A stretch of DNA of 64,000 bases from an uncultured Bacteroides sp. Lineage in GTDB: Bacteria; Bacteroidota; Bacteroidia; Bacteroidales; Bacteroidaceae. The position numbers were made by a program, and so were the translations under genes. Below, piece after piece: positions 34,061-42,645 of the stretch. Every line of letters begins with the position of its first letter. Position 1 is the first letter of the stretch. Below the pieces are notes generated by a model. The model made no database searches and was not told where the DNA came from. It worked only from the letters and a program-made list of their open reading frames with translations. The stretch spans positions 62,001 to 126,000 of the forward strand of contig NZ_CAUFUE010000012.1 in NCBI RefSeq assembly GCF_959029255.1, written 5' to 3'.

Positions 34061-35959
34061 ATGAGAAAGAAATTTCGTTTTTTAATTGCTCTGGTCTTAA
34101 TAGGGCAACTGACCGCATGCGATTATCTGGATATTGTGCCTGATGAACGTGCACAAGAGTCCGACACTTGGAAAACTCCGACTATTATGAAAGGATATTT
34201 GTATTCTTGTTACGGGTATATGCCGAATAGCAGGAATTATCCTGGTTCATATTGGTTGCCGGAGGAAATGACTGCCGTAACCAAAGAAGAATTTACAAAA
34301 TTTAAATATGGGAATTATAGCCCTTCTTCATTGTCTTTTACTAGTAATACATGGGGAAATATATGGAATGGTATACATCAGTGTTATATGTTCCAAAAAG
34401 CTTTGGCTCAATGTACTTCTGTGGATGTTAGCGAAGAAACCAAAAAACTCTATAAGGCGGAATCTGATTTCTTGATTGGCTATTTTCATTTTTTGTCGCT
34501 TCGTTCTTATGGACCGACGATGATAATGCGAGGAGTGATAAATCAAAACTCTCCTATTGAAGAGTTTCCAGAACGAAGTAGCTACGATGAAGTGGTGGAA
34601 TTTATCAATGGAAAGTTGGATGAGGCAATCTCAGGATTACCTGATACTCAAAATGGTGATGATTATGGACGTGCTACTCGTTTGACGGCATTGGCTCTAA
34701 AGTCGAGAATGTATCTGTATGCGGCTTCTCCATTGTTCAACGGAAACTCCGAAATGTATAGTGATTTTAAGAGTAAACTTGATGGTAGACCATTGATTGC
34801 GCAAGAATTCAGTATAGAAAAATGGCAGAAAAGTGCCGATATTACTGAGAATGCCATTAGCGAGATAGAAAAGTGTGGTTTTCATCTTTATTCGGATATA
34901 GAAGCTGGTGAACCCAATGATGACAAACCGGGACTGCCGAATAAAGCTCAAAGGCGTCTTCGCTACACTATTCTTGACTTTAATAACAATCCGGAAATAA
35001 TTTGGGCAGATACACGGAAAGATGATTATTATGGTATCCAGAGGCGTACAGCACCCCGTCAAACATCTGGTTCTAAAAAAGGCGGAATCAGTTGTGTCAT
35101 TTGTCCTACGCTTCAGTCTGTGGAGGCTTTCTATACCAAGAATGGACTTCCAATAGATCAGGATAAAACATACAATTATGATGATCGCTATACCTATATT
35201 ACTGCTCCCGAAAATTGTGATGGGAATAATTATGGTACACCCACCGGCAAGGTAATGCGCTTAAATACGGATCGTGAACCTCGTTTTTATGCTTGGGTAG
35301 GTTATCATAACGGATATTTTGAACAATCCAAGTATAATGATAAAGATACAGGTAATGGTAAACCGGCAAAGAGAGCAGTACTCCTGAAAATGTTGAAAAC
35401 CGATGAACATGGACGTGGAAACCGTGATGGTCAGGAATATTCTATTTCAGGATTTGCCAATAAGAAATGGTCACATCCCCGTTTCAGTGGGGATTTAATA
35501 GAGTATCCATGTTGTTTGTTTCGTTTGGGTGAACTCTATTTGAATTATGCGGAAGCTTTAGTGGAATTAAACCGTTTGGATGAGGCTAAAGTTTATTTGG
35601 ACAAGATACGTATTCGTGCCGGAATTCCCTCTGTTGACGATGCATGGGATAACTATTCCACCAATCCGGGTTATCAAAATACACAGGAAGGCATGCGGGA
35701 GATTGTACGTAGGGAACGTATGAACGAACTCTATTTTGAAGGACACATGTTCTTTGATATTCGCCGTTGGAAGGTGGCTGAAAAGTATGAAGGTATGCCA
35801 GATAGAGGATTGAATACTTTGGCTACCAAGGTCGAGGATTTTATACCGGAAGATCTTAATTTGATACGTAACTTTCATAAAGGACAGTATTTGATGCCGA
35901 TTCCGCAAAATGAAACCAATAAGGTACCTCATATTGTACAAAACCCTTATTATAACTAG
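34061..35959 (+). CDS. SusD/RagB-like surface glycan-binding lipoprotein
   Basis: A 632-residue lipoprotein with signal lipobox LTAC followed by DYLDIVPDERA, typical of the RagB/SusD family. N-terminal TPR-like helices (ESDFLIGYFHFLSLRSYGPTM, ATRLTALALKSRMYLYAASPL) and the C-terminal family motif RRERMNELYFEGHMFFDIRRW are present. It caps the SusC barrel and captures the oligosaccharide. Long for the family (usually 500-600), with insertions near residues 280-420. Confidence 0.95.
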   Translation: MRKKFRFLIALVLIGQLTACDYLDIVPDERAQESDTWKTPTIMKGYLYSCYGYMPNSRNYPGSYWLPEEMTAVTKEEFTKFKYGNYSPSSLSFTSNTWGNIWNGIHQCYMFQKALAQCTSVDVSEETKKLYKAESDFLIGYFHFLSLRSYGPTMIMRGVINQNSPIEEFPERSSYDEVVEFINGKLDEAISGLPDTQNGDDYGRATRLTALALKSRMYLYAASPLFNGNSEMYSDFKSKLDGRPLIAQEFSIEKWQKSADITENAISEIEKCGFHLYSDIEAGEPNDDKPGLPNKAQRRLRYTILDFNNNPEIIWADTRKDDYYGIQRRTAPRQTSGSKKGGISCVICPTLQSVEAFYTKNGLPIDQDKTYNYDDRYTYITAPENCDGNNYGTPTGKVMRLNTDREPRFYAWVGYHNGYFEQSKYNDKDTGNGKPAKRAVLLKMLKTDEHGRGNRDGQEYSISGFANKKWSHPRFSGDLIEYPCCLFRLGELYLNYAEALVELNRLDEAKVYLDKIRIRAGIPSVDDAWDNYSTNPGYQNTQEGMREIVRRERMNELYFEGHMFFDIRRWKVAEKYEGMPDRGLNTLATKVEDFIPEDLNLIRNFHKGQYLMPIPQNETNKVPHIVQNPYYN

Positions 35960-36032
35960 ATTTGTAATCTATAATTGTTCCGGACTGCTATTTTATAATA
36001 GTAGTTTGGAATGATTATAATTAAGTAATACT

Positions 36033-37562
36033 ATGAATATATTTAAAGCATTATCAATAGCGGTTTTATGTTGTATTAACATAGGAATTCATGCCCAGGA
36101 AACTTATTCTACGCAAGCGATTACCAAAGACTTGAACTATTTTACAGATTGGACTGGCGGAACTTTAGAGAAAGGTTTCAATAACAAGCAATTGAAAAAA
36201 TTTAGTAGCCCATTAATGAAACAGTTAGCTACTCAATTAGCTCAAGGTACTTATCAGTCTCAATACTTATTACAATCTTATAAACCTATTGCTTCCAATC
36301 AACAATTACAGAAGCAACTGAAATTGTTTGATGGATTTAGTCGCTACGAAAATATTACGGGTGTTTATTTGGAACAAGGAGAGAACGTGGTATTAGTGGG
36401 CGATTTGCACGGACGTACGGTTGGTTTGCTCATTCCTGATTGGATGCGTCAGCCCACTCCGGGATATAAACCGACTAAAGACCCTGAAGGCTGGGGATTG
36501 AAGAGGCAAGATATAGCCTTACACGAAGGTGTCAACGTAATTTATGTCAAGAAAGCGGGAAATGTATATTTGGACTATTATGCGGATGACCCGGATACGG
36601 CTCCTCAAGTCACCATTCATTTTGTCACAGGGAAAGCGAATGGCTATTTCGATTCAAGTATACATAATGAAGAAGATTGGAAACGCTTATTGGATAATGC
36701 TGTCAGCCCCATTTTGGACGTAAAGACCAAATATATGCAACTTGCTTATCCGGTCGCCTATCTCAAGAAGTTTGCTTATGGGCAGGGAAAAGAATTGGCG
36801 GAAAACTATGATAAAATCATGCAGGCACAGTACGACTTTTCGGGTGCCACGAAATATAATCGTATTCCTGATAAACGCATCCTTGCACGTGTGAACTATA
36901 ATTATTTTATGTTCCGTGACGGTGACGGGGTGGCCTTTGAAGGAACAGACAACACTATGAAAGCAGCCATCAGTTCGGCTGTAATCACCGATTGGGGAAT
37001 ACATCATGAAATAGGGCATGTCATGCAGATGCGGCCTCAACTCACTTGGGGTGGAATGACCGAAGTGAGTAACAATCTTTTCTCCATGTATGGCACCATG
37101 AGCCTTGGCGCTCCCAGTCGGTTGAGTAACCGCCATATATATGAAGTAGCTTTTGAGAAGGTGCTTGATGCTCCTGAAAAGAGTTTTATTATGTGTGTTA
37201 ATGATCCTTTCCACAAGTTGATACCATTCTGGCAATTGCAAATCTATGCCGTGGATAAAGGTTATAAAGACTTTTATGCCGACTTGATGGAGCACATGCG
37301 GACACATCCCCATAAAGGAACGGGAAATGAATCCATCAATAATATGTATGAATTCATAAAACTCTGTTGCGACTATCTGAGAACGGATCTGACAGAGTTC
37401 TTTGATGCTTGGGGATTTTTTGAAGTCGGTACGTTTAATGTGGGGGACTATGGTAATTATGTTTTCAGAATCACTCCTGAAATGGTAGAGGATACTAAAA
37501 AATACATTGTATCCAAGAATTATCCGAAGCCGGAAAAGGATATTACCCGCTTAACTGATTAG
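36033..37562 (+). CDS. M60-like (enhancin/PF13402) metallopeptidase, secreted
   Basis: A 509-residue protein with signal peptide ending near GIHAQ. Residues about 100-205 form the beta-rich domain typical ahead of M60 peptidases (FSRYENITGVYLEQGENVVL). The zinc motif is HEIGH at residues 325-329, followed by the third ligand Glu in WGGMTEVSNN, i.e. the gluzincin form. M60-like enzymes of gut Bacteroides cut O-glycosylated proteins such as mucins, recognising the glycan. It lies 73 bases after SusD on the same strand, which suggests the locus attacks a glycoprotein or proteoglycan rather than a free polysaccharide. Confidence 0.9.
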   Translation: MNIFKALSIAVLCCINIGIHAQETYSTQAITKDLNYFTDWTGGTLEKGFNNKQLKKFSSPLMKQLATQLAQGTYQSQYLLQSYKPIASNQQLQKQLKLFDGFSRYENITGVYLEQGENVVLVGDLHGRTVGLLIPDWMRQPTPGYKPTKDPEGWGLKRQDIALHEGVNVIYVKKAGNVYLDYYADDPDTAPQVTIHFVTGKANGYFDSSIHNEEDWKRLLDNAVSPILDVKTKYMQLAYPVAYLKKFAYGQGKELAENYDKIMQAQYDFSGATKYNRIPDKRILARVNYNYFMFRDGDGVAFEGTDNTMKAAISSAVITDWGIHHEIGHVMQMRPQLTWGGMTEVSNNLFSMYGTMSLGAPSRLSNRHIYEVAFEKVLDAPEKSFIMCVNDPFHKLIPFWQLQIYAVDKGYKDFYADLMEHMRTHPHKGTGNESINNMYEFIKLCCDYLRTDLTEFFDAWGFFEVGTFNVGDYGNYVFRITPEMVEDTKKYIVSKNYPKPEKDITRLTD

Positions 37563-37589
37563 TAGAAAATACCTTAATCAACTATCAAT

Positions 37590-40532
37590 ATGAAGAAACC
37601 TGTTTTCTTAACAATCAACATGAGCAGAAGCATTATGCTTCTGTTCATGTTACTTTTTGCCTGTAACGCGTGGGGACAGCAAAAATGGTTGCCTGAACAC
37701 CCTCGTTTGTTATTTACCAAATCCGAAACTTCTGTGGTGAAACAGCTTATAAAGACGGAATCGCTTGCCGATAAGTTGTCTTTATTTTTAAAGGTGAAAG
37801 CTGATTCCATCATTCAATTGGGGCAACTTCCTTATCAGATGGATAAATATGGGAATATGCTGTACACATCAAGGGCATACGTTTTCCGTCTTGGTACTTT
37901 ATCATTGGCATATCGCATTTATGGCGACCGGAAATATTTAGATGCCGTTAATCGTACCCTTTTATGGGTGTGTAATTATCCGGATTGGGATCCGAAGCAC
38001 TATCTGGATACGGCGGAAATGACAACTGCCGTAGCCATAGCTTATGACTGGTTATATCATGCACTTCCGCAAACTACCAAGAACATTGTGAAGAAGTGTC
38101 TTTACAAGAATGCTCTGTCTGTTGTGCTATGCGAGTATGAAAAAGGAGGATCGGGAAGTTGGGCGAAACGTGAAACCAATTGGAATATAGTGTGCAACAC
38201 CGGTATGGTTTTAGGTGCGTTGGCTGTAGCGGAGGACTATCCGCAAGAAGCGAATATTATTTTGAAAAATGCGGCTGGATATATGCCTAACTGTCTGAAG
38301 CACTTTGCACCGGATGGAGTGTGTTATGAAGGTCCTGCCTACTGGGGGTATACCAATAGTTATCTTTCACTCTATCTGAAAGCTGTGACCGATAATGGAG
38401 GGGATGGCGGTAAGATAGGACAGTTGCCGGGTATATCTCGAACTGCTTTGTTCTATAAGCGTTCTCTTACTCCTTCGGGGCAGAGGTTTAATTTTGGGAA
38501 TGCTTCACCGGAGGAGATACTGAATACACCCGCTTTCTTTTTCTTTAGCAAGGCATACCGGCAACCGGAAATAGCAAGTTGGTTTAGGAGGGAAGTGTCT
38601 CGTACCATTGAGCGGGATTTGGGATTGCACCAACTGTTTTTTCTTGCTTTGCCTTGGTTCGATGCGGCAGCAGAGGGAGCGAGTACCATCGTCCCTGCCT
38701 TGGAAGTCTATCATAACTCAATCAATGACTTGATGGTTTTCAATGGAAATGGAAATAAAAAAGGTTCTCTTTTTCTGATAGCTAAAGGTGGACAACCCAA
38801 TCAGGCACATCAACAAATGGATTGCGGCACTTTCATTGTAGAGAGTGACAGTGTATGCTGGACAGAAGATTTGGGTGCGGATGATTATGACTTACCGGGC
38901 TTTTGGGATTCTAGGCCCGGAGGACAACGTTGGAAATATTTCCGTAACAATAATTTGTCACACAATACAATCAATATAGACCACCGGTTACAATATGCTA
39001 ATGGTAGAGCTTTTGTTTGTGAAGAAAAAACGGATATCACTCAACCGTTTGTCAAACTGGATATGACTTCTTTATACAAAGAACAAGCTAAATCCCTATA
39101 TCGCAAATTTACTTTGCTTGATGATAAAACTATTGAAGTGGAAGATGACGTCACTTTGCTTGATGCAAAATCTACCCTTTCGTGGATGGTGGCTACTAAG
39201 GCGGATGTGACCATAGATGGTGACAAGGCTTGCCTTACTCGTGACGGCAAGCGCTTCTACATGAAAATAATCGCTCCTGCACAAGCTGAATTCAAAGCTT
39301 ATCCCGCCAAGAATACTTTTAAAGGTGAAAAAGCAATTTCCGGAGTCACCATGCTCGAAGCCGAATGTTCCTTGAAGAACAGGGAAGGAAAAGTAGTTGT
39401 TCGGATGAGCAGTGAAGTTTCAAACTTGCAACCTTTCTCTATTAGTCATGGACCTTATCTGCAAGAAGTAACGTCAACAGGGGCAACCTTTGTCTTTCAA
39501 ACTTCTGCTCCCTCTTTTTCTTCCATTGAACTGAAAAAGGAGGGAAGTGACTTATCCGCCTATTATGCACACTCAGAACATGGATTGAAAGCTGCGAACG
39601 AAACCTTCTTTTCGGTACGTGCCGATGATTTACTACCCAATACTGTTTATCAGTATCGCATCCACTCAAAAGAAATGAAATCTTTTCAAGCTTACAAGGT
39701 AGAGTTTCGTGACAGTATTGTTTCCCGGTGGTATACATTCCGTACTGTCAATCCTAAGCAGAAAGGTGGTTCTATTTTCATAACGAGTGATATGCATAGC
39801 GACCCCGGTCGGTTGAAGAACCTTTTGAATTTATGTGACTATAAAACTTGTACCTCTTTTTTCTATGCGGGTGATATGATGAATTATATGAAACGGGATG
39901 GCGAACATCCTTTTACCTCATTTATAGATGCCAGTGTGGATTTGTTTGCCTCGTCTGTGCCTTTTGAACTGGTGCGGGGAAACCATGAAACGCGCGGTGA
40001 TATGGCACGCATCTTTCCCTCTTTCTTTCCTAAAAAAGATGGGAAAATTTACGGTTCTTATCTGTTGGGAGATGTGATGGTCATCATGTTGGATAGCGGG
40101 GAAGACAAAGCCGAAAACCATTGGGTATATGCTGGTTTGACGGACTTCGACGCTTATCGTACGGAACAAGCCGAATGGCTGGAGCAGGTAGTAAAGAGCA
40201 AGGAATACAAAAAGGCAAAATATAAGATTGTCATTTCACATTTTCCTTTGGTTATGGACGAAAAGTGGCAGCAGGAAAACACTTGGTATGGTTGGGAGGA
40301 TGCCTGTCGGAAGTTTCTTCCGGTTCTGAATAAGGCCGATGTCGACTTGGTGGTATCAGGGCACACGCATCGTTTTTTCTATCACGAGAAAGAAGTGGCA
40401 GGTAATAAATTCCCCGTTTTAGAACAAGGAGCTGTATGTGCCACTCGTTTGGATTTGGAAGGTGGATGTGTGAAAATCAAAGTAGTGGATACCAAAGGAA
40501 AGATATTATTTGAAAAAAAACTGTCCAAATAA
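37590..40532 (+). CDS. Heparinase II/III-like lyase fused to a purple-acid-phosphatase-like phosphoesterase
   Basis: A 980-residue secreted protein. Residues about 35-620 look like a heparinase II/III-type lyase: an (alpha/alpha) toroid with WAKRETNWNIVCNTGMVLGAL, the YEGPAYWGY segment at residues 246-254 holding candidate catalytic Tyr, then a beta-sheet domain with NNLSHNTINID. Residues about 625-980 are a metallophosphoesterase: a fibronectin-like start (GPYLQEVTSTGATFVFQTS), then metal ligands D734 and H736, D762 (AGD), N798-H799-E800 (GNHE), H884 (SHFP), H925 and H927 (GHTH). All phosphoesterase ligands appear present. The two activities together suggest a uronate glycan bearing phosphate; neither substrate is known. 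It starts 27 bases after the M60 gene. Confidence 0.88.
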   Translation: MKKPVFLTINMSRSIMLLFMLLFACNAWGQQKWLPEHPRLLFTKSETSVVKQLIKTESLADKLSLFLKVKADSIIQLGQLPYQMDKYGNMLYTSRAYVFRLGTLSLAYRIYGDRKYLDAVNRTLLWVCNYPDWDPKHYLDTAEMTTAVAIAYDWLYHALPQTTKNIVKKCLYKNALSVVLCEYEKGGSGSWAKRETNWNIVCNTGMVLGALAVAEDYPQEANIILKNAAGYMPNCLKHFAPDGVCYEGPAYWGYTNSYLSLYLKAVTDNGGDGGKIGQLPGISRTALFYKRSLTPSGQRFNFGNASPEEILNTPAFFFFSKAYRQPEIASWFRREVSRTIERDLGLHQLFFLALPWFDAAAEGASTIVPALEVYHNSINDLMVFNGNGNKKGSLFLIAKGGQPNQAHQQMDCGTFIVESDSVCWTEDLGADDYDLPGFWDSRPGGQRWKYFRNNNLSHNTINIDHRLQYANGRAFVCEEKTDITQPFVKLDMTSLYKEQAKSLYRKFTLLDDKTIEVEDDVTLLDAKSTLSWMVATKADVTIDGDKACLTRDGKRFYMKIIAPAQAEFKAYPAKNTFKGEKAISGVTMLEAECSLKNREGKVVVRMSSEVSNLQPFSISHGPYLQEVTSTGATFVFQTSAPSFSSIELKKEGSDLSAYYAHSEHGLKAANETFFSVRADDLLPNTVYQYRIHSKEMKSFQAYKVEFRDSIVSRWYTFRTVNPKQKGGSIFITSDMHSDPGRLKNLLNLCDYKTCTSFFYAGDMMNYMKRDGEHPFTSFIDASVDLFASSVPFELVRGNHETRGDMARIFPSFFPKKDGKIYGSYLLGDVMVIMLDSGEDKAENHWVYAGLTDFDAYRTEQAEWLEQVVKSKEYKKAKYKIVISHFPLVMDEKWQQENTWYGWEDACRKFLPVLNKADVDLVVSGHTHRFFYHEKEVAGNKFPVLEQGAVCATRLDLEGGCVKIKVVDTKGKILFEKKLSK

Positions 40533-40557
40533 ATATTATTATCATACTTAGGATATC

Positions 40558-41472
40558 ATGAATAGATTGCAAAAACGTTTTTTTGTTCTGGATATTTGTA
40601 TCGCGGGGCTGTTGTGCTCATGTGCTACTCAGCCATCGGACGGTGTGCAGACCGATTCGTACGGTACACACTGGAAGTGGCGAAAAGACACTATTGTCGT
40701 TGAAACTCCCGAACGTCCTACCGGTCAAAAGAGTGTCATAGGCATGGCCGTGCCTGCGATGGAAATTGTCCGTGTGGGGTTTGTGGGGTTGGGAGTACAT
40801 GGTGTTGATGCCGTCAAACGATTCACCTGTATTCCCGGTGTGCGGATTGTGGCGCTTTGTGACTACGGGCAAGAACGTGCAGACAGTTGCCTGAAGTATT
40901 TGCAAGATGCCTCCATGCCCCGTGCTGCCGTCTACTTCGGTGCGAAGAGCTACGAACGGCTTTGCAAGCGTGACGATATTGACTTGGTTTATGTATCCGC
41001 CGACTGGCTGCATCATTTTCCGGTGCTCATGGGTGCTTTGGAAAACGGTAAAAATGTAGCGTTTGAACCTTCCTCGCACATAAGCTTGAAAGAATGTTGG
41101 AATTTGATTGACGTAAGTGAAAAGACCCGTAGGCATTGTATTCCCTTGGATAGTTGCCATTGTGGTAGGGCCGAAGTAAATAACCGGCAAGCAAGTCGCT
41201 TGGTATATTGTTTGCGAAACGGTCTTCCACCGGATATGAATGTGTACCACTTGGCCGAACGTTTCTGTCTTGTTGAGCTAAAAAAGCTTTCTATGGACAA
41301 TAACTCTGCTCCTGTAACTGTTCCCGATTTTACCCGTGGCGAATGGGGGAGGTTTAAACGTTGTAAACACGCTTATGCCGCCCCTGAAGAAGAAGCGGCC
41401 AGCATGGAGAAAGCCAAAGCGTTTACCGTTAAGTTGAAGGAACAAGGAACCAGAGAATGGGCGGCTGAATAA
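40558..41472 (+). CDS. GH109-like (Gfo/Idh/MocA fold) protein with large internal deletion
   Basis: A 304-residue protein with lipoprotein-like signal (GLLCSC). The NAD-binding start VGFVGLGVHGVDAVKRF and the family run ECWNLIDVSEKTRRHCIPLD match GH109 alpha-N-acetylgalactosaminidases, and the C-terminal piece LRNGLPPDMNVYHLAE with VPDFTRGEW matches their last part. Intact members are about 450-480 residues; roughly 150-200 residues between HCIPLDSCHCG (near 41165) and RLVYCLRNG (near 41200) are missing without loss of frame. The missing part holds much of the catalytic domain, so I infer loss of enzyme activity. It is the last gene of its locus. Confidence 0.7.
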   Translation: MNRLQKRFFVLDICIAGLLCSCATQPSDGVQTDSYGTHWKWRKDTIVVETPERPTGQKSVIGMAVPAMEIVRVGFVGLGVHGVDAVKRFTCIPGVRIVALCDYGQERADSCLKYLQDASMPRAAVYFGAKSYERLCKRDDIDLVYVSADWLHHFPVLMGALENGKNVAFEPSSHISLKECWNLIDVSEKTRRHCIPLDSCHCGRAEVNNRQASRLVYCLRNGLPPDMNVYHLAERFCLVELKKLSMDNNSAPVTVPDFTRGEWGRFKRCKHAYAAPEEEAASMEKAKAFTVKLKEQGTREWAAE

Positions 41473-41503
41473 ATTGATTAATCAAAAAAAGTTTTTCTTC
41501 GTT

Positions 41504-41608
41504 TTACCCTCATACCCTCATAAATCCTCTGTATCCATTTGTCTATCGGGATTTGAGCTATGAGGGTAACTTCGTTGGCAGCTATGAGGGTAAGCACTTA
41601 CCCTCATA
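41504..41608. repeat. TATGAGGGTAA repeat cluster, left flank
   Basis: The word TATGAGGGTAA occurs at 41559-41569 and 41583-41593. On the opposite strand the full word occurs at 41504-41514 and 41598-41608, with a partial copy at 41515-41522. A matching cluster lies at 44754-44781, on the other side of the HU-like/VirE gene pair. Confidence 0.75.
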
Positions 41609-41617
41609 GCTGTTTTT
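41580..41617 (+). terminator. Strong terminator after the GH109-like gene
   Basis: A perfect 15-bp inverted repeat (AGCTATGAGGGTAAG and its complement, CA between) is followed by GTTTTTT. It is built from two of the repeat words. Confidence 0.75.
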
Positions 41618-41638
41618 TGCAATATGGTGGTTAATCTG

Positions 41639-42259
41639 CTAATTATTACCGTAATACCCCTTTGCTGGTACGTAAATCGGTTGCATCAATCCACCCAGGT
41701 TTTCCAGTTTTCCTTCGCTGCGTAGGCGGCGGATGTGGCGCATGGCGGTACTTCTTACCATTCCGCACAATTCTTGAAAGTCCGTTCTTCTCAGGAACTG
41801 GTGGGTTTTGAAGTAGTTCGTCAGCCTGCAGTCAATCTCTTCATCCGTCAAGTGCTTGAAGTTCAGGCTACCTTTCAGGCATTTCACTTTGAGCGTGCCG
41901 AACTCGCTCTTCAATGTCCGGTCTGCACGAAACTTGATGGCTTTCAGTTTCACTTTCGTCAGTTTTCGTTTCGTCTCTGCGGTCACCGGTCCGGTGGAAG
42001 TCAGGCAAGGATAAAAGTAGCCGATGCCGTCCAGATGTACCTGTCTGCCTTCGGCGAGTTCTTCGCCCATGATGTGCGAAAGGGCATCGAGCGCGGCGGA
42101 GACATCGGTTTCTGTCAGCGAGCAACGTTCCTGGATGCGGCGGCGCAGTACGTCGGTGCCTACGGAACCATTCAGCTTGATGCGCGGGTGCAGCGTCTTT
42201 TCTTTTCCTTGTTTGTCAGAGGACCTTGGGTCTTCATACCAGTCAAATAGTATTGCCAT
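41639..42259 (-). CDS. HU-like DNA-binding protein (HU-HIG type)
   Basis: A 206-residue cytoplasmic protein. Residues about 20-125 match the Bacteroidota HU-like domain (HPRIKLNGSVGTDVLRRRI, LDALSHIMGEELAEGRQVHL, DGIGYFYPCL). The C-terminal part has a winged-helix look (FQELCGMVRSTAMRHIRRLR, GLMQPIYVPAKG). It is divergent from the VirE-type gene across a shared regulatory region. Such pairs recur in Bacteroides next to polysaccharide loci, with an unknown role; binding to the iterated sites between them is a natural hypothesis. Confidence 0.85.
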   Translation of the reverse strand: MAILFDWYEDPRSSDKQGKEKTLHPRIKLNGSVGTDVLRRRIQERCSLTETDVSAALDALSHIMGEELAEGRQVHLDGIGYFYPCLTSTGPVTAETKRKLTKVKLKAIKFRADRTLKSEFGTLKVKCLKGSLNFKHLTDEEIDCRLTNYFKTHQFLRRTDFQELCGMVRSTAMRHIRRLRSEGKLENLGGLMQPIYVPAKGYYGNN

Positions 42260-42392
42260 TGTTTTTGTTTTTTAAGTGCACGTTTGGTTTCAGTCCGGTC
42301 CTGATATGGAATGTATTAGAGCACGGGCTTCCTAATGTTTATCCCTTATGTTTCTTTTATTAAGGTCTTTAGTTTGTTATCAGCTAACAATT

Positions 42393-42454
42393 GTGAATAA
42401 ATTTGTTCACACTAATGAATAAATTTGTTTACCTGAGATGGCTTATTTGTTCAC
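42393..42454. repeat. Iteron-like repeats
   Basis: GTGAATAAATTTGTTCAC at 42393-42410 is repeated as ATGAATAAATTTGTTTAC at 42415-42432, start to start 22 bases, and as a half copy TTATTTGTTCAC at 42443-42454. The first copy is itself an inverted repeat (GTGAA...TTCAC). The spacing of two helical turns suits cooperative protein binding. They lie in the expected leader of the HU-like gene. Confidence 0.65.
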
Positions 42455-42481
42455 TACAGTGAGCCTTTTATAAACATAAAG

Positions 42482-42513
42482 CAAAGATACGACAACCTAA
42501 GGGGATAAACAAA
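42482..42513 (-). promoter_or_regulatory. Promoter of the HU-like gene
   Basis: On the minus strand TTTG (42513-42510) and TATCTTTG (42489-42482) are perfect and 20 bases apart. The leader to the start at 42259 would be about 215 bases and contains the iterated sites. Confidence 0.7.
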
Positions 42514-42558
42514 TTAATCCCCTTCATTTATACAAATAAATAACGTCATTAATTCGAT

Positions 42559-42596
42559 GGAAAGCTTGCTTTCCGGGAGATTATGCCGTATCTTTA
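42559..42596 (+). promoter_or_regulatory. Promoter of the VirE-type gene with overlapping palindrome
   Basis: TTG at 42566-42568 and TATCTTTA at 42589-42596 are 20 bases apart. The perfect palindrome GGAAAGCTTGCTTTCC (42559-42574) covers the -33 box, where a repressor would block transcription. Confidence 0.5.
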
Positions 42597-42645
42597 CAAG
42601 AATTAATCAACACGCCAAAAAGGCAAAATAAAGGATAACGAACGA

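Larger units (their letters stand above)
42260..42645. other. Divergent regulatory region with iterated sites
   Basis: This 386-bp stretch has no gene. It carries an iterated motif (42393-42454), a minus-strand promoter (42482-42513), an 8-bp inverted repeat AAGGGGAT / ATCCCCTT (from 42499), and a plus-strand promoter overlapped by a 16-bp palindrome (42559-42596). Confidence 0.7.
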
